Shown piece by piece: positions 1-7,730 of a stretch of DNA of 25,095 bases. Both the position numbers and the translations under genes were made by a program. The notes beneath the pieces are model-generated. The model ran no database searches, had not been told where the DNA came from, and saw only the letters and a list, made by a program, of their open reading frames with translations. How positions within the stretch are numbered: position 1 is the first letter of the stretch; the number at the start of each line of letters is the position of its first letter. Source of the stretch: Bacteroidota bacterium (GTDB taxonomy: Bacteria > Bacteroidota > Bacteroidia > Flavobacteriales_D > Crocinitomicaceae); NCBI GenBank assembly GCA_024280195.1, contig JAJRQP010000171.1, positions 1-25,095 on the forward strand, written 5' to 3'.

Positions 1-416
1 ATGATTTTACATAATCTATTGAATACTCTAAAAAGGAACGCTGATAACACTGATTGTTATGATAAAATTGATTGAAGTAGATGTATGGTTATGATTTTAC
101 ATAATCTATTGAATACTCTAAAAAGGAACGCTGATAACACTGATTGTTATGATAAAATTGATTGAAGTAGATGTATGGTTATGATTTTACATAATCTATT
201 GAATACTCTAAGAAGGAACGCTGATAACACTGATTGTTATGATAAAATTGATTGAAGTAGATGTGTGGTTATGATTTTACACAATCTATTGAATACTCTA
301 AAAAGGAACGCTGATAACACTGATTGTTATGATAAAATTGATTGAAGTAGATGGGTGGTTATGATTTTACACAATCTATTGAATACTCTAAGAAGGAACG
401 CTGATAACACTGATTG
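1..416. repeat. Tandem array of a 90-bp unit, 4.6 copies visible
   Basis: Four full copies begin at 1, 91, 181 and 271. A fifth begins at 361 and matches for 56 bases, then degrades into related sequence up to about 437. Copies differ at only a few positions: A or G at unit position 32, T or C at position 12, and A or G at 84-85. Although the period is 30 codons, every frame on both strands meets a stop in each unit, so the array is non-coding. Each unit holds a perfect 6-bp hairpin (ATAACA, loop CTGAT, TGTTAT; 44-60 in copy 1). The array starts at base 1 of the window, so its true length is unknown. It lies downstream of the TonB receptor gene on the minus strand. Confidence 0.95.
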
Positions 417-438
417 AATTAGTGTTATAAAATTGATA

Positions 439-472
439 AGGAGGTCCTGTCGAATAGTCAGTGCTCCCTCCT
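439..472 (-). terminator. Possible weak hairpin at the end of the TonB receptor gene
   Basis: AGGAGG at 439-444 can pair with CCTCCT at 467-472 across a 22-base loop, overlapping the stop codon of the receptor gene. There is no proper T-run after it on the minus strand, only a TA-rich stretch, so a terminator function is uncertain. Confidence 0.25.
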
Positions 473-2864
473 ACTTATTTCTATCCAAATTAAACGTGTA
501 TTGCAACATGATGGTTCGAGGTTGCTCTATCTTAAGAGGACGTAATGAATAAATTCTATTGGTAATATTGGAACTGATCAGTGCTATTTTGTGTATTGGG
601 GTGATGTTCCAAGAAATTCTTGCATCAAAAATCCAATTACCAAAGCGATGAGATTCGTAATAGTCCATGTATCGTATATCTTGTATAAACGGACCTGTGG
701 TACTGTTTTCAAATTCTTCTATCACTCCATCCATGTTGAGGATTTTACTGAAATATTTCGTGCTAAAACCAACACTTACTTTCTTAAAGAAGGTTAACTC
801 GATGTCACTTTTCACATTGTGCAAGAATCTGTATTTCAATATCTTGCTTGTAGAATCTAAAGAAGTAGAGTTATAACTATATTCTCGACCAATTTCATCG
901 ACCGCATACACATAATCAGGATTAAGAGTCGTCGGAACAATGTAGTTATAACCTGACATGAAGGTCAAGTCGATTTTCTTTCCAATTTTTGCTTTTCCAG
1001 AGAATGAAATATCCAGTCCTACAACTCTTGTGTTTCCAGTATTCACAAATTTAAATCCAAAAATTGAAGTCGGGTCAACAATTGGGTTTCCCCAAAAACC
1101 AAACAAATACTCTATCGTATTTTGATATTCTTGCCAAAATCCAGCTATATCTAGGTAGCCATAAAGTTTACCAAATTTTAATCCTTGCTTAATTCCAACC
1201 TCCGCGTTCCAACTAGATTCTGGTAGTAGTGATGGATTGGGAAAAACACCAAAATTTCCAACTCCTGTTTTTATAAAACGCTCAGTGATTGTAGGGAAGC
1301 GATAACCTTGCCCATAAGATGCTCTCAGATAAGTTTCTTGATAAATCTTCAGGCTTGCCCCTGCTCTAAATATGGGTTTCAAAGCAGTGATAGAGTCGTT
1401 TAGTTCAAAATACTCTAATCTTCCACCTCCAGAGAGGTTAAGTGTATTCTTAATCTTCTTTTCAATTTGAGTGTAAGCAGAAACATTTAAAATTCTATTA
1501 TTTGGACTGCCTGAACCTACATATAACTGAGCGTATGAATTAGTATGTGTTCCTGTAACGCCTCCGACGAAATCAAGATTGGATAAACTTTTAAATGTTT
1601 TCTGGAAATTATAATTTCCATAATAAGTTGTTGCTTTGTTAGATTGCCCAGCAGTCATATCGTTGTCTGCATACAAGACCCTCATTCTAAAACTATGCTT
1701 CCCATCCGTTTGGGTAAAGAAATTCAGGTATGGATCAATGTTAAAAATGGTTTGCTTTCTTAAGAATACAGCCCCAGGATAAGCTCTAAACAATCCCGTA
1801 GTATCATCTAGCCAAGCGAAAGTTAAATTAGATTCAGAATACATGATATTTCCATTTAACCCATAACTCAATCCTTTGTATTTGCGTGAGCGATACCTCG
1901 TATTAAAATTAAATCTTGCTCTTTTTGAGGACATTTGTTCTTCAGTGAAATTAGAAATTGTATCTTCAACTACAAATTCACCAGTTACCGGAGCTCCGAT
2001 ATAGCCGTGATCATAATTCACATTCCCTCCAACTACTAAGTCGAAATTCTTTATCATTCTAGAATGTAAAAAGTTAACCCCAGTAATTAACGGTGCATTT
2101 CTCCACCAAGTTGCACTGTCAACGTCAGAATAGAATCCTCCGTAAACATTAATTTTAGTTTTTGGCTTTGCTTTCGGGTAAGCTGTTCGAATATGTATTG
2201 AACCAGAAAGAGCAGAGCTTCCAGAAAGAACGGATGCTGCACCTTTGATGACTTCAATTTGATGGATGTTTTCTACGGGAATAAAACTCCACTCTGGTCG
2301 ACCTGCGTCACCAGACAACATAGGCATATCGTCGACAATTACGGCAACTTTTGAACCTACACCAAAGGTAAAACCAGAGCCGCCTCTTATTTGAGGTTCT
2401 CCATCTAGAATATTTAGACCTGGAGTTTGATCTAAAGCTGTCTCAATGCTTCGCGTGTTTTTGTTTTCAATGATTTCTGGTCGAATGATCTCCATTGACA
2501 CCGTTTGGTCTTCTAAAGGTTTGTTAAATCTACCTACCCTCACATCTACCCCTTCAATTTCTTGAATAACTGATTTCAAAACAATGTCGTGAGATAGCGT
2601 TCGATTTTCTAGAATAGTAACAGAAAACGTATCCGTAACCATAGATGTGTATCTACAGAAAATTCGCTTTGTCCCTATAGGCAGCTCAATGATGTAATTC
2701 CCATCTTCATCAGAAATCGCACCTATCGTAACGTCTTTTCTATAAATGACAGATGCGCCAAGAATTGGATCTCCAGATTCATCAACAATCTTACCTGTTA
2801 ATTTTCCATTCTGAGAAAATGAAACAAAGCTAAAAAAAACGAATATTAAGGTTAATGTTCTCAT
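471..2864 (-). CDS. TonB-dependent outer-membrane receptor with N-terminal carboxypeptidase-D-regulatory-like domain
   Basis: The 797-residue protein starts with a hydrophobic signal peptide (about residues 1-17, ending FSFVSFSQ). A CarboxypepD_reg-like beta domain follows (about 20-98, with the typical GKIVDESGDPILGASV start and DEDGNYIIELP). The TonB plug is at about 120-228 (features include TPGLNILDGEPQIRGGSG, the VAVIVDDMPM stretch and IEVIKGAASVLSGSSALSG). The rest, about 230-797, is rich in alternating aromatic and polar strands, as in a 22-strand barrel. Such receptors import iron chelates, cobalamin or other scarce ligands using TonB energy; the substrate cannot be read from sequence. 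No SusD partner is adjacent, which argues against a SusC-type glycan importer. The gene directly follows a predicted T9SS cargo gene on the same strand, and its ATG lies just after that gene's terminator hairpin. Confidence 0.93.
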   Translation of the reverse strand: MRTLTLIFVFFSFVSFSQNGKLTGKIVDESGDPILGASVIYRKDVTIGAISDEDGNYIIELPIGTKRIFCRYTSMVTDTFSVTILENRTLSHDIVLKSVIQEIEGVDVRVGRFNKPLEDQTVSMEIIRPEIIENKNTRSIETALDQTPGLNILDGEPQIRGGSGFTFGVGSKVAVIVDDMPMLSGDAGRPEWSFIPVENIHQIEVIKGAASVLSGSSALSGSIHIRTAYPKAKPKTKINVYGGFYSDVDSATWWRNAPLITGVNFLHSRMIKNFDLVVGGNVNYDHGYIGAPVTGEFVVEDTISNFTEEQMSSKRARFNFNTRYRSRKYKGLSYGLNGNIMYSESNLTFAWLDDTTGLFRAYPGAVFLRKQTIFNIDPYLNFFTQTDGKHSFRMRVLYADNDMTAGQSNKATTYYGNYNFQKTFKSLSNLDFVGGVTGTHTNSYAQLYVGSGSPNNRILNVSAYTQIEKKIKNTLNLSGGGRLEYFELNDSITALKPIFRAGASLKIYQETYLRASYGQGYRFPTITERFIKTGVGNFGVFPNPSLLPESSWNAEVGIKQGLKFGKLYGYLDIAGFWQEYQNTIEYLFGFWGNPIVDPTSIFGFKFVNTGNTRVVGLDISFSGKAKIGKKIDLTFMSGYNYIVPTTLNPDYVYAVDEIGREYSYNSTSLDSTSKILKYRFLHNVKSDIELTFFKKVSVGFSTKYFSKILNMDGVIEEFENSTTGPFIQDIRYMDYYESHRFGNWIFDARISWNITPIHKIALISSNITNRIYSLRPLKIEQPRTIMLQYTFNLDRNK

Positions 2865-2870
2865 AAGTAT

Positions 2871-2905
2871 AAAAAAAGCTGTTTCTTAATTTGATAAGAA
2901 ACAGC
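2871..2905 (-). terminator. Rho-independent terminator between the T9SS cargo gene and the TonB receptor gene
   Basis: A perfect 11-bp stem, GCTGTTTCTTA (minus strand), pairs with TAAGAAACAGC across a 6-base loop (stem arms 2878-2888 and 2895-2905). On the minus strand it is followed by seven T (2877-2871). It sits 28 bp after the stop codon of the cargo gene and ends six bases before the receptor ATG. Confidence 0.85.
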
Positions 2906-2906
2906 C

Positions 2907-2914
2907 CAAAAATA
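2907..2914 (-). promoter_or_regulatory. Candidate -7 promoter element for the TonB receptor gene
   Basis: The minus strand reads TATTTTTG, an exact match to the Bacteroidota -7 consensus TAnnTTTG, 42 bases before the receptor ATG. No clear -33 TTG is present at the usual spacing. A transcript from here would begin at the start of the terminator stem. Confidence 0.4.
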
Positions 2915-2932
2915 AGTTTTTAATTTGAGTTA

Positions 2933-3880
2933 CTAGTTCTTCATGATTTTGAAGTTATAATTTTGTCCTTCTACGTTTAAAACAACAATATACATTCCTG
3001 TCTTGTGCTCAAAATTTAACTCACTCGCAATTGTACCATTTTGAACAACATTTCCTTTCATGTCGTAAATTTCATAATCGCCATTCATAGTTTCTGAAGA
3101 ACTAATATGGATTCTATTTAAAGAATTATCCATTGAAACAAAGGTGTTTTTGTTTGTGATGCCTTCAATTCCAGATGGGTTGTAAATTAACTCAACATCA
3201 TCAATTAGAACTTCATCATTCCCTGAACCTCCACCTGCTGCTTCATTGGTTGTGAATGTTAGCAGGATATGTGTATTACCCGTAGCAGGTCCTGAATAAT
3301 TAAAAGGAATAGAAAAACGTTTCCATGAACCATTCGTTGTAGGGTAATTCAAAACTGCTGTTGCAACCACATGTGTCATAGAAGTTGCATCTTCAGGATC
3401 TCTGTAATCATAACTATCGTGCAAGGTTGCTTTTACACGTGCAAGGTCTCCTCCACTTACTGGAGTAAATTTAGCCCAAAAAACTAAAGAATCTGGAGCA
3501 TCTGCCATTCCTTCAGAGAAATTAGCATCAGCTGTAATTGAAGCGTTATAATTTGATGCAGCAGTTGGAGTTGTACTTCCCATGTTGATCTTACCTAATG
3601 TTACATTCCCATTTGCAATGATTCCAAAAGTGCTACGAGACCAAATTTTGCAACTCAATGTTCCTGATGTACCGGGTCGCACATCAGTAGAAGATGCTAT
3701 TTGATTTGCTGCAAAGCTCGATAAACTTCCTCCCGCTGTTAAAAAACTATTCCAGTTTACTGGTTCTTGATCAGATGCTACAGTCTCCCAAGCTTCCAAA
3801 TCTCCATTTCCAATTTGCGCTTGACCAAAAGAAAAAGCTGAAAGTGATAGAGAAAATACGATTAGTACTATTTTATTCAT
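2933..3880 (-). CDS. Secreted PCMD-type protein with C-terminal T9SS type A sorting domain
   Basis: The 315-residue protein has a signal peptide ending near residue 20 (SAFSFGQ). Its central region (about 22-233) has the features of the putative carbohydrate metabolism (PCMD) family: an NGDLEAWE start, a PGTSGTLS block, GIIANGNVTLGKI, DSLVFWAKF followed by VKATLHD, and a final DEVLIDDVELIY strand. The last 75 or so residues look like a Por/T9SS type A sorting domain: YEIYDMKGNVVQNG, then GMYIVVLNVEGQ and a basic KIMKN end. It is predicted to cross the outer membrane by T9SS and be anchored or released at the surface. The biochemical role of PCMD proteins is not settled. It lies upstream of the TonB receptor gene on the same strand, so a shared ligand is possible but is inference. 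Confidence 0.85.
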   Translation of the reverse strand: MNKIVLIVFSLSLSAFSFGQAQIGNGDLEAWETVASDQEPVNWNSFLTAGGSLSSFAANQIASSTDVRPGTSGTLSCKIWSRSTFGIIANGNVTLGKINMGSTTPTAASNYNASITADANFSEGMADAPDSLVFWAKFTPVSGGDLARVKATLHDSYDYRDPEDATSMTHVVATAVLNYPTTNGSWKRFSIPFNYSGPATGNTHILLTFTTNEAAGGGSGNDEVLIDDVELIYNPSGIEGITNKNTFVSMDNSLNRIHISSSETMNGDYEIYDMKGNVVQNGTIASELNFEHKTGMYIVVLNVEGQNYNFKIMKN

Positions 3881-3909
3881 AGTTGTGCTATTTTTAATAA
3901 TTTGTATCG

Positions 3910-3917
3910 CAAAAATA
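3910..3917 (-). promoter_or_regulatory. Candidate -7 promoter element for the T9SS cargo gene
   Basis: The minus strand reads TATTTTTG (TAnnTTTG consensus), 29 bases before the ATG at 3880. No convincing -33 TTG was seen. Confidence 0.5.
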
Positions 3918-4046
3918 GAAAAGTTTATTCATTCTAGTCGCTATTTTGATAATTGTTAACTGCGTTCTGCTCATTAGGTCAGCTTTTTAACCAACTGATA
4001 CTAATCGACTTTCGTTTTATAATTAGAAGCATTAAAACGAGAAGCT

Positions 4047-4397
4047 ATGTTAAAATCAAACGAAATATGTCAGTTAAATGAAGCTAATTTAGTGTTGAGA
4101 CATTTTGTTGACTTAAGTGCTCGATTATTACCTTTCTTATCAAAACTGACGGATAAAGAAGTTCTCACAAAAAGAGAGGTTATCTATAAAGGTAAAATCA
4201 TGGAAGTATATGAGAATTATAATTTCGATCCAATCACAAGTGAGGCTTTAATTGATTCTAATATCTTAGAGCTCATCAATACGACGTATCAAAAAATCGC
4301 CTATCAAAATGATAGAAAAGGAAAGAGAACTTTACGCAAGTTTTTATTTGAGCATCAACGCTTAGTAAATTCTTGGAATTATTCAGATGCTAATTAA
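4047..4397 (+). CDS. Small soluble protein of unknown function
   Basis: This encodes 116 residues with no signal peptide or membrane segment. The protein is mixed helical and charged and ends with a basic stretch (NDRKGKRTLRKFLFEHQRL). I do not recognise the family. It is supported as a real gene by its ATG after an AT-rich leader, by lying in a region with no competing gene on the other strand, and by a strong terminator 40 bp after its stop. The terminator separates it from queE, so it appears to be a single-gene unit. No clear TAnnTTTG element was found in its 166-bp upstream region, where its promoter must face away from the cargo gene's promoter. Confidence 0.7.
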   Translation: MLKSNEICQLNEANLVLRHFVDLSARLLPFLSKLTDKEVLTKREVIYKGKIMEVYENYNFDPITSEALIDSNILELINTTYQKIAYQNDRKGKRTLRKFLFEHQRLVNSWNYSDAN

Positions 4398-4436
4398 CGA
4401 AACTAAAACTTTACTACTCTACGATTAAACTAGAGA

Positions 4437-4466
4437 AGCGCTCCTTGAAAAATGGGCGCTTTTTTT
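4437..4466 (+). terminator. Rho-independent terminator after the 116-residue protein gene
   Basis: AGCGCTC (4437-4443) pairs with GGGCGCT (4454-4460), with one G-U pair and a 10-base loop, followed by a run of T to 4466. Confidence 0.8.
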
Positions 4467-4502
4467 CTTGCTGATTAAAATTTCTATTCTACTTTATTCT
4501 GC

Positions 4503-4510
4503 TATTTTTG
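4503..4510 (+). promoter_or_regulatory. Candidate -7 promoter element for queE
   Basis: TATTTTTG matches TAnnTTTG exactly and ends eight bases before the ATG at 4519. Transcription would start only a few bases before the ATG, giving a leaderless or near-leaderless mRNA. It also makes the longer reading from TTG at 4468 unlikely. Confidence 0.45.
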
Positions 4511-4518
4511 TTTTACTT

Positions 4519-5145
4519 ATGTCAGAAAATAAAAGCCAGCAATCAATTTCTTCGTTACCAGTCATGGAACATTTCTACACCATTCAAGGAGAAGGTTTTC
4601 ATTCTGGAAGAGCCGCTTATTTTATACGAATTGCAGGTTGCGATGTAGGATGTGTTTGGTGCGATGTAAAAGAAAGTTGGAACGCCAATGAGCATCAAAC
4701 TTTTACGACGAACGACATTGTCAAGTTTGTAACTGATTCAAAAACAGATTTTTGCGTTATTACTGGAGGCGAACCTTGCATGTATGACTTAACTGAACTT
4801 ACTCAACAATTAAAACAAGCAGGCATCGAATTGGCAATAGAGACTTCTGGATGCTATGAGCTAAAAGGCAGCATTGATTGGTATTGTTTTTCTCCAAAAA
4901 AGTTCAAAGCACCAGTAGAGAATGCCTATCAATTAGCAGATGAATTGAAAGTGATTATTAGTCATCCTTCCGATTTTGAATGGGCTGAATCACATGCGAA
5001 GAAAGTTGCCGACACTTGCAAACTATACCTGCAAGTAGAATGGTCAAAAAAGGAACGCTTTTTGCCTTTAGTGATTGCGTATGTGAAAAACAATCCGAAG
5101 TGGAAAATTTCTACACAGACACATAAAATAATGAATATACCATAA
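4519..5145 (+). CDS. queE: 7-carboxy-7-deazaguanine synthase (radical SAM)
   Basis: QueE converts 6-carboxytetrahydropterin to 7-carboxy-7-deazaguanine, the step that builds the deazaguanine core of queuosine in tRNA. The 208-residue protein has the family start (LPVMEHFYTIQGEGFHSG, residues 13-30), where the substrate-binding EGEG-like turn is QGEG. The radical SAM cluster motif C-x3-C-x2-C is complete (C41, C45, C48). The GGEPC motif follows. The frame is open back to a TTG at 4468, but that start lies in the preceding terminator's T-run. The ATG at 4519 gives a normal family N-terminus and fits the promoter. The stop is 2 bp before the next gene, so the two are almost certainly cotranscribed. 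No preQ1 riboswitch was recognised upstream. Confidence 0.93.
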   Translation: MSENKSQQSISSLPVMEHFYTIQGEGFHSGRAAYFIRIAGCDVGCVWCDVKESWNANEHQTFTTNDIVKFVTDSKTDFCVITGGEPCMYDLTELTQQLKQAGIELAIETSGCYELKGSIDWYCFSPKKFKAPVENAYQLADELKVIISHPSDFEWAESHAKKVADTCKLYLQVEWSKKERFLPLVIAYVKNNPKWKISTQTHKIMNIP

Positions 5146-5147
5146 AT

Positions 5148-7166
5148 ATGAAGTACCTAGTTTTCATTTTGAGCATTGTAATATTTTCATCTTGCTCAAC
5201 TGCCCAGCACTACTCTAGCAAAAGTAAAAAGGCAATTAAATTGTTTGAGCAAGGAAAAAACACCCCAAGCCAAACACTTGATCCTGTTACACATAAGCCT
5301 AATTTCAGACAAGGTCTTAAATACTTGAACCAAGCAATCGAAAAAGATCCTAGTTTTTGGGAGGCGCACATGATGGCTGGAGAATTTGCCGAAATGTTGG
5401 GTGATTACGAACAAGCAATCGATCATTTTAAAAAAGCATTGGCAATTAATCCGCAAAGACAATCTACAGGAAGTACTTATTTTTTCTTAGCAAATTTGCA
5501 GCAAGCGGTTGGCGATTACGATGATGCTATTCGAAACATTGACTTGTTTCAGCAGTTTAAAAATGCCAATGATGAGTTGATTAGAAAGTCTTATACCATT
5601 AGAGAAAGTTGTGTCTTTGCAAAAGCAGCAATAGGAAACCCAATTGATTTTAATCCAATTAATATTGGTCCTGGTATTAACACGGCACAACCAGAATATT
5701 TCCCAACAATCACAGTTGATGGAAAAACAATTTTGTTTACTCGAAGAATTAAAGACGGTCGCGTGAGAGGACCTATTGCAGAGCAAGAAGATTTTTTCGT
5801 TTCTCAACTAAGTAATAAAAATATTTGGCAAACAGCTGTCGAAATGCCACCGAATGTGAATACAATTAACAATGAAGGCGCGCCAACCATTGCTCCTGAT
5901 GGTCGATCTTTGGTTTTTGTAGCTTGTCCTGACGCAACCGGAACAGATTACGGAGTCAACAGAAACGGTAGAGGAAGTTGCGATTTATTCTACACCAAGA
6001 AATTAGGTTCTAGATGGACCAACCCTGTCAATCTACCTGGAAAAGTAAACAGTTATCATTGGGAAACTCAACCTTCTCTTTCGTCAGATGGAAAAACGAT
6101 GTATTTTATTAGAGGAATTAGAGGGAGAAATCAAACGCAGAATTCTGATATTTATGTCACAAAACTGCAAGCAGATGGTACTTGGGGAACAGCAGTTAGA
6201 TTGCCTGACCATATCAACACTCCTGATCAAGAAGAATCGGTACTGATTCACCCTGATGGAAAAACCTTGTACTTTGCTTCTAGAGGACATGTTGGTATGG
6301 GAGGATCTGATTTGTTTGTTTCGAGAATGGACAAAGATGGAAATTGGTCTAAGCCAGAGAACTTAGGTTATCCTATCAATACAAAGTACGATGAGAACTC
6401 ATTGATGGTTTCTCCAGATGGTGAAATTGCTTTCTTCGCTTCTGATAGAGAAGGTGGATTTGGAGGACTTGATATTTATTATTTCCAGATGCCAGAACAT
6501 TTGCGTCCAACCAAGACACTTTATTTTGAAGGATTGGTTTACGACATTAAAACAAGACAACCTGTTGCTGGAAAATTTCAATTGATTGATTTAGCAACTG
6601 GAAAAGAAGTTATTTATTCTGAAGCAGATAAGCTTACAGGAGAATTTATGGTTTCACTCCCTGTTAATAAAGAATATGCTTTGAATGTATCTTATCCAGG
6701 TTACGCATTCTTCTCTCAAAACTTCAATATGACGAATCCTGAAGGTTTAGAAGCAATTCACATGGATGTGCCAATGGTTCCGCTAAAAGATGGTGGACAG
6801 TCAATTATTCTTGCCAATGTTTTCTTTGACTTGAATAAATCGACATTGAGAAAGACCTCTTTTATAGAATTAGATAAATTGGTTTCTTTTTTAAATGAGA
6901 ATAAGGAGGTGAAAATTGAAATTGGTGGGCATACCGATTCTCGCGGAGATGCGCAAAAGAACATTACACTTTCTAACAATAGAGCGAAATCTGTTTACGA
7001 ATATGCTGTTTCTAAAGGAATAGATAAAACGAGGTTATCTTTTAAAGGATACGGTTCAACTCAACCTGTTCATAGTGATGAAGAAATTGCGAAGATGACT
7101 ACTAAGAAAGAAAAAGAAGCTGCTCACCAAGCCAATCGAAGAACGGAATATAAGGTGGTGGAATAA
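5148..7166 (+). CDS. PorE-like OmpA-family lipoprotein (TPR, PD40 propeller, CRD, OmpA_C)
   Basis: This 672-residue protein begins with a lipoprotein signal peptide (lipobox IFSSC, Cys16). TPR-like helices follow (about 50-140; LNQAIEKDPSFWEAHMMAGE and a second repeat with ALAINP). Then come at least five PD40/WD40-like beta strands, each carrying the PxxxxDGKxLxF pattern (about 170-445). A carboxypeptidase-regulatory-like domain is at about 455-530. The OmpA C-terminal peptidoglycan-binding domain is at about 550-672 (VFFDLNKSTL, GGHTDSRGD, NNRAKSV, ANRRTEYKV). This is exactly the order described for PorE, the T9SS lipoprotein that ties the machine to peptidoglycan. Bacteroidota carry several paralogues with the same architecture, so PorE itself is likely but not certain. 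It starts 2 bp after queE ends. Confidence 0.88.
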   Translation: MKYLVFILSIVIFSSCSTAQHYSSKSKKAIKLFEQGKNTPSQTLDPVTHKPNFRQGLKYLNQAIEKDPSFWEAHMMAGEFAEMLGDYEQAIDHFKKALAINPQRQSTGSTYFFLANLQQAVGDYDDAIRNIDLFQQFKNANDELIRKSYTIRESCVFAKAAIGNPIDFNPINIGPGINTAQPEYFPTITVDGKTILFTRRIKDGRVRGPIAEQEDFFVSQLSNKNIWQTAVEMPPNVNTINNEGAPTIAPDGRSLVFVACPDATGTDYGVNRNGRGSCDLFYTKKLGSRWTNPVNLPGKVNSYHWETQPSLSSDGKTMYFIRGIRGRNQTQNSDIYVTKLQADGTWGTAVRLPDHINTPDQEESVLIHPDGKTLYFASRGHVGMGGSDLFVSRMDKDGNWSKPENLGYPINTKYDENSLMVSPDGEIAFFASDREGGFGGLDIYYFQMPEHLRPTKTLYFEGLVYDIKTRQPVAGKFQLIDLATGKEVIYSEADKLTGEFMVSLPVNKEYALNVSYPGYAFFSQNFNMTNPEGLEAIHMDVPMVPLKDGGQSIILANVFFDLNKSTLRKTSFIELDKLVSFLNENKEVKIEIGGHTDSRGDAQKNITLSNNRAKSVYEYAVSKGIDKTRLSFKGYGSTQPVHSDEEIAKMTTKKEKEAAHQANRRTEYKVVE

Positions 7167-7266
7167 CAGTTGAAAAACTGAATGGTGAAAGTTGAAGTAG
7201 ACTGTTGTTAAAATTATGAATTATGAATTATTGACGTTGACTTTTTGTTAATGCTAAAGTTGAAAT

Positions 7267-7419
7267 CACTTCATTATTCTTCTGTTCAATATTGGATATT
7301 ATGAGAAATAATGTAAAATATTGAATGATAAACCGAGAAATGTAAAAGTTTCGATGTAAAAACTAAATCACTTACAACACTTCATCATTCTTCTGTTGAA
7401 TGTTCAATATTGGATATTA
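7267..7419. repeat. Imperfect direct repeat (two copies)
   Basis: Copy 1 (7267-7301) and copy 2 (7378-7419) share CACTTCAT, CATTCTTCTGTT-like and TTCAATATTGGATATTA blocks; copy 2 has a 7-base insertion. Weaker similarity (ACCGAGAAATGTAAAAG against ACCGATAAATCTAAAAG) follows each copy. It looks like decayed dispersed intergenic repeat sequence. Confidence 0.6.
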
Positions 7420-7500
7420 AAGAGTGTAAAAACCGATAAATCTAAAAGGCCAAGACGTAACTTAGTATTGACAACATATACCCACTAATCAGCGAATAAC

Positions 7501-7554
7501 CGTTAGTTCGAGATTACCTTTGGTGTTACTTCGTGGTACATCTCGGACCAAACG
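7501..7554. other. Long stable hairpin in the intergenic region
   Basis: GTTCGAGATTACC (7506-7518) pairs with GGTACATCTCGGAC (7535-7548) with one bulged C and one G-U pair. The outer CGTT (7501-7504) pairs with AACG (7551-7554) after a small internal loop. The total is about 17 base pairs around a 16-base loop, too long for chance in such AT-rich sequence. Confidence 0.6.
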
Positions 7555-7590
7555 TAAAATAGCACACCTCTCGTTCGTAAAACTCTCTCG

Positions 7591-7635
7591 AAAAAGTGGC
7601 TATACCAATTGTGCGTTCAAATTAGCGCTTTTTTT
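7591..7635 (+). terminator. Candidate terminator, possibly acting in both directions
   Basis: AAAAAGTGGCT (7591-7601) pairs with AGCGCTTTTT (7624-7633) with one bulged G, followed by T to 7635. An inner AATTG can pair with CAAATT. On the minus strand the same stem is followed by five T. It is 425 bp beyond the PorE-like stop, so it could end that transcript or an unrecognised short RNA containing the 7501-7554 hairpin. Confidence 0.45.
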
Positions 7636-7715
7636 GTACATTGAAGCGGTGAAAAGGAATGATAGATGGAGTTGCTATGGTTAAATAAAGTTTTTGGTTT
7701 GAGAGACCAAGACCA

Positions 7716-7730
7716 CGCGAAAGGTTCGCG
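7716..7730 (-). other. Small GC-rich hairpin just after the 76-residue protein gene
   Basis: CGCGAA (7716-7721) pairs perfectly with TTCGCG (7725-7730) across a 3-base loop, 3 bp beyond the minus-strand stop codon. There is no T-run immediately after it on the minus strand, so a terminator role is unproven. Confidence 0.4.

Noticed and set aside
1..416. CRISPR array or coding repeat
   Set aside because: The whole 90-bp unit repeats with no variable spacers, and every frame on both strands has a stop in each unit.
438..445. Strong Shine-Dalgarno-like AAGGAGGT on the plus strand
   Set aside because: No start codon or open frame follows at a useful distance, and this phylum rarely uses such sites.
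4398..4518. preQ1 riboswitch upstream of queE
   Set aside because: The space is filled by the previous gene's terminator, and the promoter element sits next to the ATG; no aptamer core was recognisable.
5196..5807. Long minus-strand open frames inside the PorE-like gene
   Set aside because: They are shadows of a well-supported plus-strand gene and encode Cys/Phe/Ser-rich sequence with no family features.
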